NCBI GenBank assembly: GCA_040394635.1
Contig: JBEBRW010000028.1
Span: forward strand, 1-64,000
Reading direction: 5' to 3'
Length of the DNA: 64,000 bases
Source of the DNA: UBA5239 sp040394635
GTDB taxonomy: Bacteria > Verrucomicrobiota > Lentisphaeria > Victivallales > Victivallaceae
A model generated the notes under the pieces. It did not search any database and had not been told where the DNA came from. It saw nothing but the letters and a program-made list of their open reading frames with translations. The translations under genes were made by a program, and so were the position numbers. Positions within the stretch are counted from its first letter, which is position 1, and every line of letters starts with the position of its first letter. Below, piece by piece: positions 35,131 through 43,564 of this stretch.

Positions 35131-36084
35131 ATGACTAATGTGACGTTAAAAAAAATTGCGGAACTCTCCGGCGTATCCATCCGGACCGTGAACCGCGCTT
35201 TGAAAAACCAGCCGGGTGTGAAGCCGGAGCTGTGCACCCGGATTCTCGAGCTGGCCAATCACCTCGGCTATACCCCGAACATCGCCGCCCGCAACCTGCG
35301 GCTGCAGCGCAGCAATTTCGTCGGCATTATTTCGTCGTTCAGCGACAATAACGTGGCGCTGCGCAAGGTCAACAACCTGCAGCAGCAGCTGGAAGAAAAA
35401 GGGTTTTTCTCGATCCTCGGCATTTTGCCGAAAACCAGCGACGAACTGCGCGGTATCCTGCAGGAATGGGCCGGCATGGTCAATACGGTGGTGTTTCTGA
35501 GCTGGAACTGCCAGCTGGAGCCGTCACAGGTGCTGCAGGGACTGCCTCAACAATTCATTTTTGTGGACATTCGCGATTTTTCGGGCTATCACTCGATGCT
35601 GCTTGAGCGCAGCAGCGGCATTCGCGAGGGCGTTTCGCAGCTTCTTCGCCGCGGCCGCCGCCGCATCGCCCGTTGCGGCAACATTGTGAGCCGTGAAGAA
35701 GGTTTCAACCAGGCGTTTGCCGATGCCGCGGGGCAGGGCGTGGAGCATTGTTATTTTCCGACCGCCGATTCATCGTTTGAGGATGGCATGAAAATCGGTC
35801 CGATGCTGCTGGAAAGCCGGGTCGACGCGGTATTTTTCGACACCGACCGGATGGCTTACGGCTTCCTCAAGTTCTGCTGGCAAAAAAATATCCGCATTCC
35901 CGAAGAAATCTCGGTGATCGGCTTCGACGACGACCCGTGGAGCAGCTACTCCTGCCCCGCGTTAAGCACCGTCGTCCATCCGATCCGCGAAATCAATGAA
36001 CAGATCGTCAACCTGGCTACCCGGGCGATGCCGCCGGCCAGAATGGAATTTTCAACCCGTTTCGTCAATCGCGAAAGCATTTAA
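35131..36084 (+). CDS. LacI family transcriptional regulator
   Basis: A 317-residue repressor-type regulator. The N-terminal helix-turn-helix reads VTLKKIAELSGVSIRTVNRAL, the hinge helix region follows (NIAARNLRLQRS), and the sugar-binding-protein-like core ends with SVIGFDDDPW. The ATG at 35131 is chosen because it gives the standard family N-terminus; an upstream TTG at 35089 lies between the two operators. There is no clear Shine-Dalgarno sequence. Two identical palindromes in its own promoter region indicate autorepression. The Gfo/Idh and UPF0489 genes follow directly and are likely under the same control. The inducer is unknown. Confidence 0.9.
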   Translation: MTNVTLKKIAELSGVSIRTVNRALKNQPGVKPELCTRILELANHLGYTPNIAARNLRLQRSNFVGIISSFSDNNVALRKVNNLQQQLEEKGFFSILGILPKTSDELRGILQEWAGMVNTVVFLSWNCQLEPSQVLQGLPQQFIFVDIRDFSGYHSMLLERSSGIREGVSQLLRRGRRRIARCGNIVSREEGFNQAFADAAGQGVEHCYFPTADSSFEDGMKIGPMLLESRVDAVFFDTDRMAYGFLKFCWQKNIRIPEEISVIGFDDDPWSSYSCPALSTVVHPIREINEQIVNLATRAMPPARMEFSTRFVNRESI

Positions 36085-36107
36085 CCCAGATAAGGAGATT
36101 TTATAAC

Positions 36108-37430
36108 ATGAGCAAGAAGAAAAAGTATGTGCTGGTAGGAACCGGCGGCAGGTCGTCGATGTATATCAAGGCATTGGCCATGGATTATACCGATGTCGGC
36201 AAGTTGATGGCGTTCTGCGACACCAACCAGGCCCGCATGGACTACTGGAATTCCGTGATGAAGGATGAGTACAAATCCAAGCCGATCCCGACCTACAAGG
36301 CCGACCAGTTCGACAAAATGATCGCGGACACCAAGGCCGATGTCGTCATCGTCACCTCCATGGACCGCACCCATCACACCTACATCTGCCGCGCCATGGA
36401 ACTCGGCTGCGACGTCATCACCGAAAAACCGATGACCGTGGACGCCGAAAAATGCCAGCAGATCATCGATACCAGCAAGCGCACCGGCAAGAAGGTCACC
36501 GTCACCTTCAACTACCGCTATTCGCCGCGCAATACCAAGATCAAGGAAGTCCTCCGGAGCGGCATCGTGGGCGACCTCACCAGCATTCACTTCGAATGGG
36601 TGCTCTCCACGGTTCACGGCGCTGACTATTTCCGCCGCTGGCACCGCAACAAAAACAACTCCGGCGGCCTGATGGTTCACAAGTCCACCCACCACTTCGA
36701 CCTTGTCAACTGGTGGACCGACTCCTTCCCGGAAACCGTTTTCGCCATGGGCGACCTGCTGTTCTACGGCAAGGAAAACGCCGAAAAGCGCGGCGTCACC
36801 GAATTCTACTCCCGCGCCAAAGGCAGCAAAGTCGCCGCCAAGGACCCGTTTGCCCTGCATGTCACCAAGGATGACGAGCGCCTGAAGGGTCTCTACTTCG
36901 GCAAGGCCGAGGAAGAGGACAACTACTACCGCGACCAGAGCGTTTTCGGCGACGGCATCTCCATCGAAGACAATATGGGCGTCATGGTCCGTTACAAGAA
37001 CAAAGCCATCATGACCTATGCGCTGAATGCCCACTGTCCGTGGGAAGGCTACCGCGTCTGCTTCAACGGCACCAAGGGCCGCCTGGAATTCAACGTGGTC
37101 GAAGCTCCTTACGTGAGCGGCAGCCATGCCGACTTCAACCAGCCGGGCATGCACGAACTCGATGTGCCGAAGGAAAACATGGTGCCGGAAATCATCTTCC
37201 AGCCGCATTGGGGCAAGGCCCAGGTCATCGATTATGAGCGCGCGGTGGGCGGCCACGGCGGCGGCGACATCCGCCTGCTCGACCACCTCTTCCGCGGCGC
37301 AGAAAACGATCCGCTGGGTCACGCCGCCGGCACCCTCGACGGCGCCAAGTCGATCCTGATCGGCATCGCCGCCAACAAGTCCATGAAAACCGGTCTCCCG
37401 GTGGAAATCAAAACCCTGGTTGAGTTCTAA
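36108..37430 (+). CDS. Gfo/Idh/MocA family oxidoreductase
   Basis: A 440-residue NAD(P)-dependent sugar oxidoreductase. The Rossmann motif is VGTGGRSSMY near the N-terminus (8-17), and the conserved EKPM lies at about residues 108-111. The alpha/beta C-terminal domain carries a His-containing segment, MVHKSTHHFDLVNWW. Such enzymes oxidise or reduce sugars, inositols or N-acetyl sugars; the substrate is not predictable here. AAGGAG lies 10 bases upstream. Codon use is C-rich, suggesting good expression. It follows the LacI gene by 23 bases and UPF0489 follows by 3, making an operon. Confidence 0.9.
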   Translation: MSKKKKYVLVGTGGRSSMYIKALAMDYTDVGKLMAFCDTNQARMDYWNSVMKDEYKSKPIPTYKADQFDKMIADTKADVVIVTSMDRTHHTYICRAMELGCDVITEKPMTVDAEKCQQIIDTSKRTGKKVTVTFNYRYSPRNTKIKEVLRSGIVGDLTSIHFEWVLSTVHGADYFRRWHRNKNNSGGLMVHKSTHHFDLVNWWTDSFPETVFAMGDLLFYGKENAEKRGVTEFYSRAKGSKVAAKDPFALHVTKDDERLKGLYFGKAEEEDNYYRDQSVFGDGISIEDNMGVMVRYKNKAIMTYALNAHCPWEGYRVCFNGTKGRLEFNVVEAPYVSGSHADFNQPGMHELDVPKENMVPEIIFQPHWGKAQVIDYERAVGGHGGGDIRLLDHLFRGAENDPLGHAAGTLDGAKSILIGIAANKSMKTGLPVEIKTLVEF

Positions 37431-37433
37431 TTC

Positions 37434-38057
37434 ATGCTTCGTAAGGAACAGTGGGGCTCCAAGACGGTGTACATCGTCGAGGAGCACCATCATGTTCTGA
37501 TCCCGTGGGCGGAGCAACCAACTCCGCCCCATATTCTGACCCTCGATCACCATACCGACGTGCTCGCTTCAAATAAGACTTTTTCGAGCGTTGAGGAAGC
37601 CGTCAAAAATCTGCGTCACGACGAGCACATCGACTACGCCTTAAGAGCGAATATCATCAAAAGCTCGATTATCTTTTCCACCGTCAACTACGCGCAGAAT
37701 TACCACCCGGATATTCAAATCGTCAACTTCCACAATTACCCGGAATACCCCACGCCGGAAAACCGCGAAGAGCTCGCCGCCTACTATGGCGAAGCCATCG
37801 AATCGCACCATCTCCGCCAATGCCTCGCGCAATGCGATCTGCAAACGCCCTACATCCTCGATATCGACTTCGATTATTTCAAAACCAAGCGCTCGATTCA
37901 CCCGCAGGATGCCGCCGTATTTCTTGAACTGGTCGCCAATGCCCAGTGCCTGACAGTCTCCCGCGAAACCGATTGGGTTCGCCTCCTGAACCAGGACTGG
38001 GAAAAAATCGACGCCGACTACCTCGAAGCCGAATTGAAGAAAAATCTGCAAGTATAA
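37434..38057 (+). CDS. UPF0489 family protein
   Basis: A 207-residue protein of the UPF0489 (C5orf22-like) family. It shows the metal-site-like motifs LDHHTD (37-42) and LDIDFDYF, which recall the arginase/deacetylase fold; activity is not established. The start follows the oxidoreductase stop by three bases, so translation is probably coupled. This context is the only hint of function and suggests a role in the same sugar-related pathway. Confidence 0.75.
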   Translation: MLRKEQWGSKTVYIVEEHHHVLIPWAEQPTPPHILTLDHHTDVLASNKTFSSVEEAVKNLRHDEHIDYALRANIIKSSIIFSTVNYAQNYHPDIQIVNFHNYPEYPTPENREELAAYYGEAIESHHLRQCLAQCDLQTPYILDIDFDYFKTKRSIHPQDAAVFLELVANAQCLTVSRETDWVRLLNQDWEKIDADYLEAELKKNLQV

Positions 38058-38163
38058 ATTGCATTTATTTGATTTGCAAGCCGGTTTTGCGATTGAAATT
38101 CCGGCGAAAGAGTGTAATTTACCGTTTAAACATATTTTATTTAATCATACTAATCGGACAGAC

Positions 38164-39816
38164 ATGAAGATAAGCGAGGTAAGTGAAGTCGGACATATTG
38201 TGATCGGCAGCGGATTGGCTGGTTTGTCCACCGCGCTGCACCTGGCCAAAGCCGGTGAAGAAGTCGTCGTCGTCACTAAATCCGGAATCGACGACTGCAA
38301 TACCAAGCTGGCCCAGGGCGGCATTGCCTGCGTATGGGACGACAAAGATACGTTTGACGAGCACATTTGCGACACGCTGACGGCGGGCGTCAAACTGTGC
38401 AAGGAAGACGTGGTCCGCCGGATCGTCGAAGCCGGTCCGCAAGCCATCTGCGAGCTGATCGAGCTGGGAACGCATTTCACCACCCGCGGCGAACTCGGCG
38501 ATTCCAAGCATCAGGACGAATACGACCTCGGTCGCGAGGGCGGCCACCACAAGCGCCGCGTACTTCATGCCGGGGATATCACCGGTGCCGAAGTGGAGCG
38601 GGCTCTGATTGAGGCCTGCCAGGCGCATCCGAAAATCACGATCCACGAGCACCATATGGCGATCGACCTCATCACCAGGCGCCGCCTCGGCCTTCGCGGC
38701 GACGACCAGTGCCTCGGGGTTTATGTGCTGGATCACCGCCAGGATACCATCAAAACGTATCTGGCTACCACTACTACCATCGCCACCGGCAGTCCCGGCA
38801 AGGTTTATCTGTATACCAGCAATGCCGACGTCGGCTGCGGCGGCGGGCTCGCCATGTGCTACCGCGCCGGTTTGCCGATTGTCAACATGGAATTCATCCA
38901 GTTCCACCCGACGATTCTCTATCACCCGAAAATCAATTCATTCCTGATCAGCGAAGCCGTCCGCGGCGAGGGCGCCGTCCTGAAGTGCCGCGACGCCAAC
39001 GGCAACCTGATCGAGTTCATGGATAAATACCATCCGATGAAAAGCCTGGCCCCGCGCGACGTGGTGGCCCGGGCCATCGACCGCGAAATGAAAGAGCGCG
39101 GCGAAGAATGCGTATTTCTCGACATCCGTCATCACAGCGAAGAAACGTTGAAGCTGCGTTTCCCGAATATTTTCGCCAAGTGCCTCGAGGCCGGCATCAA
39201 TATGGCCAAGGACCTGATTCCGGTAGTGCCCGCCGAACATTATTCCTGCGGCGGCGTCCGTACCGATTATCAGGGCTACACCGGCATGCCGGGGCTGTAC
39301 GCTGCGGGCGAAGTTGCCTGTACCGGGCTGCATGGTGCCAACCGTCTGGCCAGCAACAGTTTGCTGGAAGCGCTGGTTGTGCCGCGTTTCCTGGTCGAGC
39401 ATGCGCTGGCCCACGCCGGAGAGCTGCGCCGGAGCCGTCCGGCCGACCTCTGCCCGGTCTGGAGCTGCGGCGCGGCCACCAATTCCGACGAAATGGTCGT
39501 GATCTCCCACAACTGGGATGAAATCCGCCGTTTCATGTGGGACTATGTAGGGATTTTCCGGACCAACCGCCGCTTGGAGCGCGCCAAGGCCCGTATCAAA
39601 CTTTTAAGCTCGGAAATCGAGAAATTCTATTGGGACTTCCTGGTCAGCCGCGACCTGCTGGAGTTACGCAACATCGCCTGCGTGGCGGAAATCATCATCG
39701 ACTCCGCCATGAGCCGCAAGGAGAGCCGCGGCCTCCATTACAACGCGGATTACCCGACCCTTAACCCCAACCTGGATTTCGTCGACACCGTGATCCAACG
39801 CAGTTTTAAATCATGA
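38164..39816 (+). CDS. nadB: L-aspartate oxidase (NAD biosynthesis)
   Basis: A 550-residue flavoenzyme that oxidises L-aspartate to iminoaspartate, the first step of de novo NAD synthesis. The FAD motif is GSGLAGLSTALHLA near the N-terminus, followed by LAQGGIACVWDDKD, the substrate-site segment SEAVRGEGAVL, and VPAEHYSCGGVRTD. The start at 38164 removes an unrelated 35-residue extension that a longer frame would add. nadA and nadC are not in the window. The next gene overlaps by four bases (ATGA). Confidence 0.93.
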   Translation: MKISEVSEVGHIVIGSGLAGLSTALHLAKAGEEVVVVTKSGIDDCNTKLAQGGIACVWDDKDTFDEHICDTLTAGVKLCKEDVVRRIVEAGPQAICELIELGTHFTTRGELGDSKHQDEYDLGREGGHHKRRVLHAGDITGAEVERALIEACQAHPKITIHEHHMAIDLITRRRLGLRGDDQCLGVYVLDHRQDTIKTYLATTTTIATGSPGKVYLYTSNADVGCGGGLAMCYRAGLPIVNMEFIQFHPTILYHPKINSFLISEAVRGEGAVLKCRDANGNLIEFMDKYHPMKSLAPRDVVARAIDREMKERGEECVFLDIRHHSEETLKLRFPNIFAKCLEAGINMAKDLIPVVPAEHYSCGGVRTDYQGYTGMPGLYAAGEVACTGLHGANRLASNSLLEALVVPRFLVEHALAHAGELRRSRPADLCPVWSCGAATNSDEMVVISHNWDEIRRFMWDYVGIFRTNRRLERAKARIKLLSSEIEKFYWDFLVSRDLLELRNIACVAEIIIDSAMSRKESRGLHYNADYPTLNPNLDFVDTVIQRSFKS

Positions 39817-41075
39817 TAACCAAACTTACTGTTGCACCGCATATCAAAGATATTATCCGCCGGCTTTCCGAAGCCGGATACGAAACTTACATCGTCGGGG
39901 GCGCCATCCGCGACCTGATGCTCGGCCGCACGCCGAAAGACTACGACATTTCGACCTCGGCCCGCCCGGAACAAGTCAAAGAGGTGTTCGGCCGCAAGCG
40001 CACCATGATCATCGGCAAGCGCTTCCGCCTGGTCCACCTGTACCATGGCGATGAGATCATCGAAATCAGCACGTTCCGCCAGGCCCCCGAGTGCACCGGG
40101 CGCATCGAAGACAAACAGTTTGCCCATCCGGCCCCGGAAAATATGATTTTCAGCGACAACGAATACGGCACCGCCGAGGAAGACGCCTGGCGGCGCGATT
40201 TCACCATCAATGCACTGTTTTATGACCCGCTGACCGAGAAGATTCTTGACTTCACCGGTCACGGCATCAGCGATATGGAAAACGGCATCGTCCGCGGCAT
40301 CGGCAATGTGGCGCTGCGCTTCGAGGAGGACCCGGTCCGGCTGCTGCGCGCGCTGAAGCTGGTCGGCCAATATTCGTTCCGCATGAGCCAGGAAACCGAG
40401 GAAGCGCTGTTCCGTCAGATGCCGCTGATCATCCATGCCTCGCCCTCGCGGCTGACGCTGGAAATGGAGAAGATCATGAAAGGCACGTACAGCCACGCGA
40501 TTTTCCCTGCGTTCCACCGTTACGGCCTGCTGAAATATTTCCTGCCGTATCTGGACGCCAACTGGGATACTCCGGCGGGCCAATACGCCATCCGGCTCCT
40601 GGAAGGGCGCAACAAACGGGTGCAGGCAGGCGCATTTCGCGACAGTATTTCGGTGGCGATGGCCGCGCTAGCGCTGCCGTTCATCGAGAAGCGTTTCGGC
40701 TGCGGCGCCGGCGAACTATGGCCCTACGAGCCCCGCACGCTCGGCATTATTTACCAGGTGTTGAACCAGGTGTACCAGCCGCATCATATCATCAAGCGCC
40801 TGAGCATGTCTGCCGACCGGATGCTTCAGCTTCAGACCGCGCTGGTGAATTCCGGCAAAGTCGGCCGGATCAGCGGTATGCAGGGGTATGTGCACGCCCG
40901 TGAACTCATGGTTATCCAGAATCAGGTGGAGTGGCACTCGCCCACGCTCGAGGGCCGCTGGCCCACCCGCGCCGCCGTGGATGAGGACAGGCCCCGCAAG
41001 CCGTCACGCCGCAAGCGCGACAACCGTCACCGCAATCCCAAACAGCCCGACATCAAGGCCCCGGCCGAAAACTGA
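39813..41075 (+). CDS. pcnB: poly(A) polymerase / CCA tRNA nucleotidyltransferase family protein
   Basis: A 420-residue class II nucleotidyltransferase. The catalytic head has GGAIRDLMLGR (29-39), the metal ligands D43/D45 in KDYDIST, and RRDFTINALFYDP; the RNA-binding helices with EDPVRLLRALK follow. The Arg/Lys-rich tail (about 385-420) and the length favour PcnB over a CCA-adding enzyme, but the two cannot be separated with certainty from sequence alone. It overlaps nadB by four bases. It is convergent with the M14 peptidase, with one base between stop codons. Confidence 0.8.
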   Translation: MITKLTVAPHIKDIIRRLSEAGYETYIVGGAIRDLMLGRTPKDYDISTSARPEQVKEVFGRKRTMIIGKRFRLVHLYHGDEIIEISTFRQAPECTGRIEDKQFAHPAPENMIFSDNEYGTAEEDAWRRDFTINALFYDPLTEKILDFTGHGISDMENGIVRGIGNVALRFEEDPVRLLRALKLVGQYSFRMSQETEEALFRQMPLIIHASPSRLTLEMEKIMKGTYSHAIFPAFHRYGLLKYFLPYLDANWDTPAGQYAIRLLEGRNKRVQAGAFRDSISVAMAALALPFIEKRFGCGAGELWPYEPRTLGIIYQVLNQVYQPHHIIKRLSMSADRMLQLQTALVNSGKVGRISGMQGYVHARELMVIQNQVEWHSPTLEGRWPTRAAVDEDRPRKPSRRKRDNRHRNPKQPDIKAPAEN

Positions 41076-41076
41076 G

Positions 41077-42816
41077 TTACTCCAGCATTCCCCGGAAAAG
41101 TTCCGCCCAGCCGCGACCGGTCATCGCCAGCGTATCCTGGCTGACTTCGACGGTGTGCCCGACGCGGGGATCGAAGTTCGAGCAAGTGCTCATTTCAAGG
41201 TCGTAAACCAGGCATTCCGGGTAATTCATCAGCATCCAGTCTTTGGCGCCGAAGCCCCGGAACGGAAACTCGCAGGCGTCTACTTTGCGTAATCCGCAGT
41301 GCCTGGCCGCCAGCTCAAAAAACAAATCCTGACCGGCCATGCTTTGTTCCAGATGTGCCCCGGCGTATCTGGCATAAACATCGCGGTTGAACCAGAGCAG
41401 CGTGTGGTTGCGCCAGGTGCCGCCCGCGTGAATGTCGATAAAGAGGTCGAACCCGTGCGGCTGCGCCTTGGTCCACTGCTGGATACAGGCCACTTCCGGC
41501 TGGATGTTTTCGGCCCAGCAGCGGTTGGTATTCCAGCCGTCGAGGTTGCAGCCATTGCTGCCGAGCGCGGCGCAGTCCGTGTTCACGGTCGGCACCACGT
41601 AAAAAGCCATCTTCTTCAGGAGTTCCGGCGTTTCCGCCAGCGTCTCCAGCAGCGGCCGGATGGTGTGGGCCCCGATGATTTCCTGTGGTGAATGCTGGCC
41701 GACGATGAACATGAAATGTTTCTTGTCTTTGTCCGGCACGGTATTATCGGAGGCGGTCAACAGATGAATCGGGCGTCCGCCGACCGACTGGCCGATTTCT
41801 GCGATTTTGACGAATGGCAAGGTGCGCGCCCAGTCCAGCAACTCGTAACGCTCCGTCTCCTGAAAAGGGATCGATGATGCAATATAAAAATCCTCCGCCG
41901 GAGCCTCGAGCAGCGGATAAAACCGCCCGGCGTCGTCTGCCGGTTCAAGCAGTTTCACCTTCTGCCATGTCACCCGGTCGCGGCTCCAGAAAAACACCGG
42001 TGCCATGTTCGGCATGCTGTTACTGAACGACATATGCATCCGCAGTTTGCTCCGGCCCGCTTCGGCGCCGCTGACTCTCGCATAGACCCAGTACGTTTGT
42101 GAACAGACAAACTCCGGCCCGGTGAAGAGGTGCAGCACATTTCCAGCCGCATCGTACTTCGAAAACACCCGGCTCGAGCAGGGGAAATCGGTGGAAACCC
42201 GGGGGCCGCCGGGGTCGTCCTTCATGTTCCATAACTCCATCCGGACCGTGTTGTAAGCCTTGAAGGAACGCAGTGGGCTGCCCGGCGGAATGCTCCAGCG
42301 CAGCGGCACCACCGGCATTTCCGGTTTTTCCAGCGGGAAATCACCTAAGCGCCGCAGTTCGCTGTCACTACTTCGCGCCGCGAAAAGCTGGGCCCGGCAG
42401 TAACCGAAAAACTCCTCGGCATTCGGGCGGTTCCGCGCCACATAGGCGATATTGGCCAGCACCACCCCGGCCCGGAAATGCTTTTCCGTATAGGTCACCA
42501 CCGGCAGCCTGGTGACCACGACCAACGAATCATCCCGGCGATTGACAACGCGCAGGTAGCCGTGCCGGTCCAGCAGCAATTTCCAGCCGCCGTCGCCATG
42601 CTCGGCCGTCAGGAGTTCGATATCATCATCCGGAAATACCGGTTCGGCAAGTTCCACTTCAAGCTCCACATAAATCTCCGGGAAAAATGCCAAATTCGGA
42701 TCGCTCAGTTCGTTCTGACGGTAAAACCGGGATTGCCAGCGGCCGGAATCATAGGAAATCAGCTCGAAATCAGCGAATTCCTTGACCGTGAAAAGGTTAA
42801 GTCCGGAAGTATTCAT
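41077..42816 (-). CDS. M14 family zinc carboxypeptidase-like protein
   Basis: A 579-residue protein with a beta-sandwich-rich N-terminal half (about 1-335) and a C-terminal M14 peptidase domain. Zinc ligands are H375 and E379 in GQHSPQE and H463 in DIHAGG; the general-base Glu is in DLEMST. This N-domain/M14 layout resembles cytosolic carboxypeptidase-like (M14B) proteins. No signal peptide is visible, so it is probably cytoplasmic. The ATG at 42816 is chosen because AAGGA lies upstream; a longer frame from 42864 has no such site. The promoter is divergent from coaB (42841-42908). Confidence 0.8.
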   Translation of the reverse strand: MNTSGLNLFTVKEFADFELISYDSGRWQSRFYRQNELSDPNLAFFPEIYVELEVELAEPVFPDDDIELLTAEHGDGGWKLLLDRHGYLRVVNRRDDSLVVVTRLPVVTYTEKHFRAGVVLANIAYVARNRPNAEEFFGYCRAQLFAARSSDSELRRLGDFPLEKPEMPVVPLRWSIPPGSPLRSFKAYNTVRMELWNMKDDPGGPRVSTDFPCSSRVFSKYDAAGNVLHLFTGPEFVCSQTYWVYARVSGAEAGRSKLRMHMSFSNSMPNMAPVFFWSRDRVTWQKVKLLEPADDAGRFYPLLEAPAEDFYIASSIPFQETERYELLDWARTLPFVKIAEIGQSVGGRPIHLLTASDNTVPDKDKKHFMFIVGQHSPQEIIGAHTIRPLLETLAETPELLKKMAFYVVPTVNTDCAALGSNGCNLDGWNTNRCWAENIQPEVACIQQWTKAQPHGFDLFIDIHAGGTWRNHTLLWFNRDVYARYAGAHLEQSMAGQDLFFELAARHCGLRKVDACEFPFRGFGAKDWMLMNYPECLVYDLEMSTCSNFDPRVGHTVEVSQDTLAMTGRGWAELFRGMLE

Positions 42817-42840
42817 ATTTTTATTTCCTTGAATTGTGCA

Positions 42841-42855
42841 TATTCTTTTAGAATA
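42841..42855. promoter_or_regulatory. palindrome in the divergent M14/coaB promoter region
   Basis: TATTCT-TTT-AGAATA is a perfect 6+3+6 inverted repeat. The right half on the minus strand is the -10 of the M14 gene, so a protein bound here would block that promoter. Confidence 0.5.
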
Positions 42856-42877
42856 CTGTGCCATCGGCGGTTTTCAA
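42850..42877 (-). promoter_or_regulatory. promoter of the M14 peptidase gene
   Basis: Minus strand: TTGAAA (42877-42872), 16-base spacer, TATTCT (42855-42850). Confidence 0.5.
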
Positions 42878-42880
42878 GAG

Positions 42881-42908
42881 TTGCAATCTGCGCCGACGCC
42901 ATTAAATT
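42881..42908 (+). promoter_or_regulatory. promoter of coaB
   Basis: TTGCAA (42881-42886), 16-base spacer, TAAATT (42903-42908); the ATG is 21 bases further. Confidence 0.5.
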
Positions 42909-42928
42909 AATAAAAAAATGGAGAAATT

Positions 42929-43564
42929 ATGAACATTGTCATCAGCGCCGGGCCGACGCGGGAAAAAATCGACGCGGTACGGTTCATCAGCAACCGCTCC
43001 ACCGGCAAAATGGGCTATGCCCTGGCCGCCGCCGCCGCCGCCGCCGGGCACCGCGTGACGCTGGTCAGCGGCCCCGTCAATCTGCCCGCGCCCGACAAAG
43101 TGAATCTGGTCAAGGTGGAAAGCGCCGCCGATATGGCCGCCGCCATGAAAGAGGCCGCCGCCGATTGCGATGTCATCATCATGGCCGCCGCCGTGGCCGA
43201 TTACCGCCCCGTCAAGGCGCTGCCCAATAAAATGAAAAAGACCCCCGGCAACCTTTTTCTGGAGCTGGAGCGTACCGAGGACATCCTGCTGGCACTGGGC
43301 GCGGCCAAGCGCCCCGGTCAACTGCTGGTCGGCTTCGCCGCCGAGACCGACGACCTGCTGGAAAACGCCGCCGGCAAGCTCCAACGCAAGAATCTCGACT
43401 GGATCGTGGCCAACGACGTCAGCCGCAGCGACCGCGGCTTCGGTACCGACAACAACGCGGTGACCCTGCTCAACCGCCACGGCGGACAGATCGACCTGCC
43501 GCTGGCGGACAAACACCAGATCGCCGCTCAAATCCTGAAATATATTCTCTCAAGCGGACAATGA
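42929..43564 (+). CDS. coaB: phosphopantothenate-cysteine ligase (CoaB domain only)
   Basis: A 211-residue stand-alone CoaB that joins 4'-phosphopantothenate to cysteine in CoA synthesis. The N-terminus SAGPTREKIDAVRFISNRSTG is diagnostic, followed by AAAVADYRP and KMKK and the ligase core; NDVSRSDRGF lies near the end. Most bacteria have a CoaBC fusion; here the CoaC decarboxylase domain is absent and must be elsewhere. GGAG lies 8 bases upstream. The DegP-like gene overlaps by four bases. Confidence 0.9.
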   Translation: MNIVISAGPTREKIDAVRFISNRSTGKMGYALAAAAAAAGHRVTLVSGPVNLPAPDKVNLVKVESAADMAAAMKEAAADCDVIIMAAAVADYRPVKALPNKMKKTPGNLFLELERTEDILLALGAAKRPGQLLVGFAAETDDLLENAAGKLQRKNLDWIVANDVSRSDRGFGTDNNAVTLLNRHGGQIDLPLADKHQIAAQILKYILSSGQ

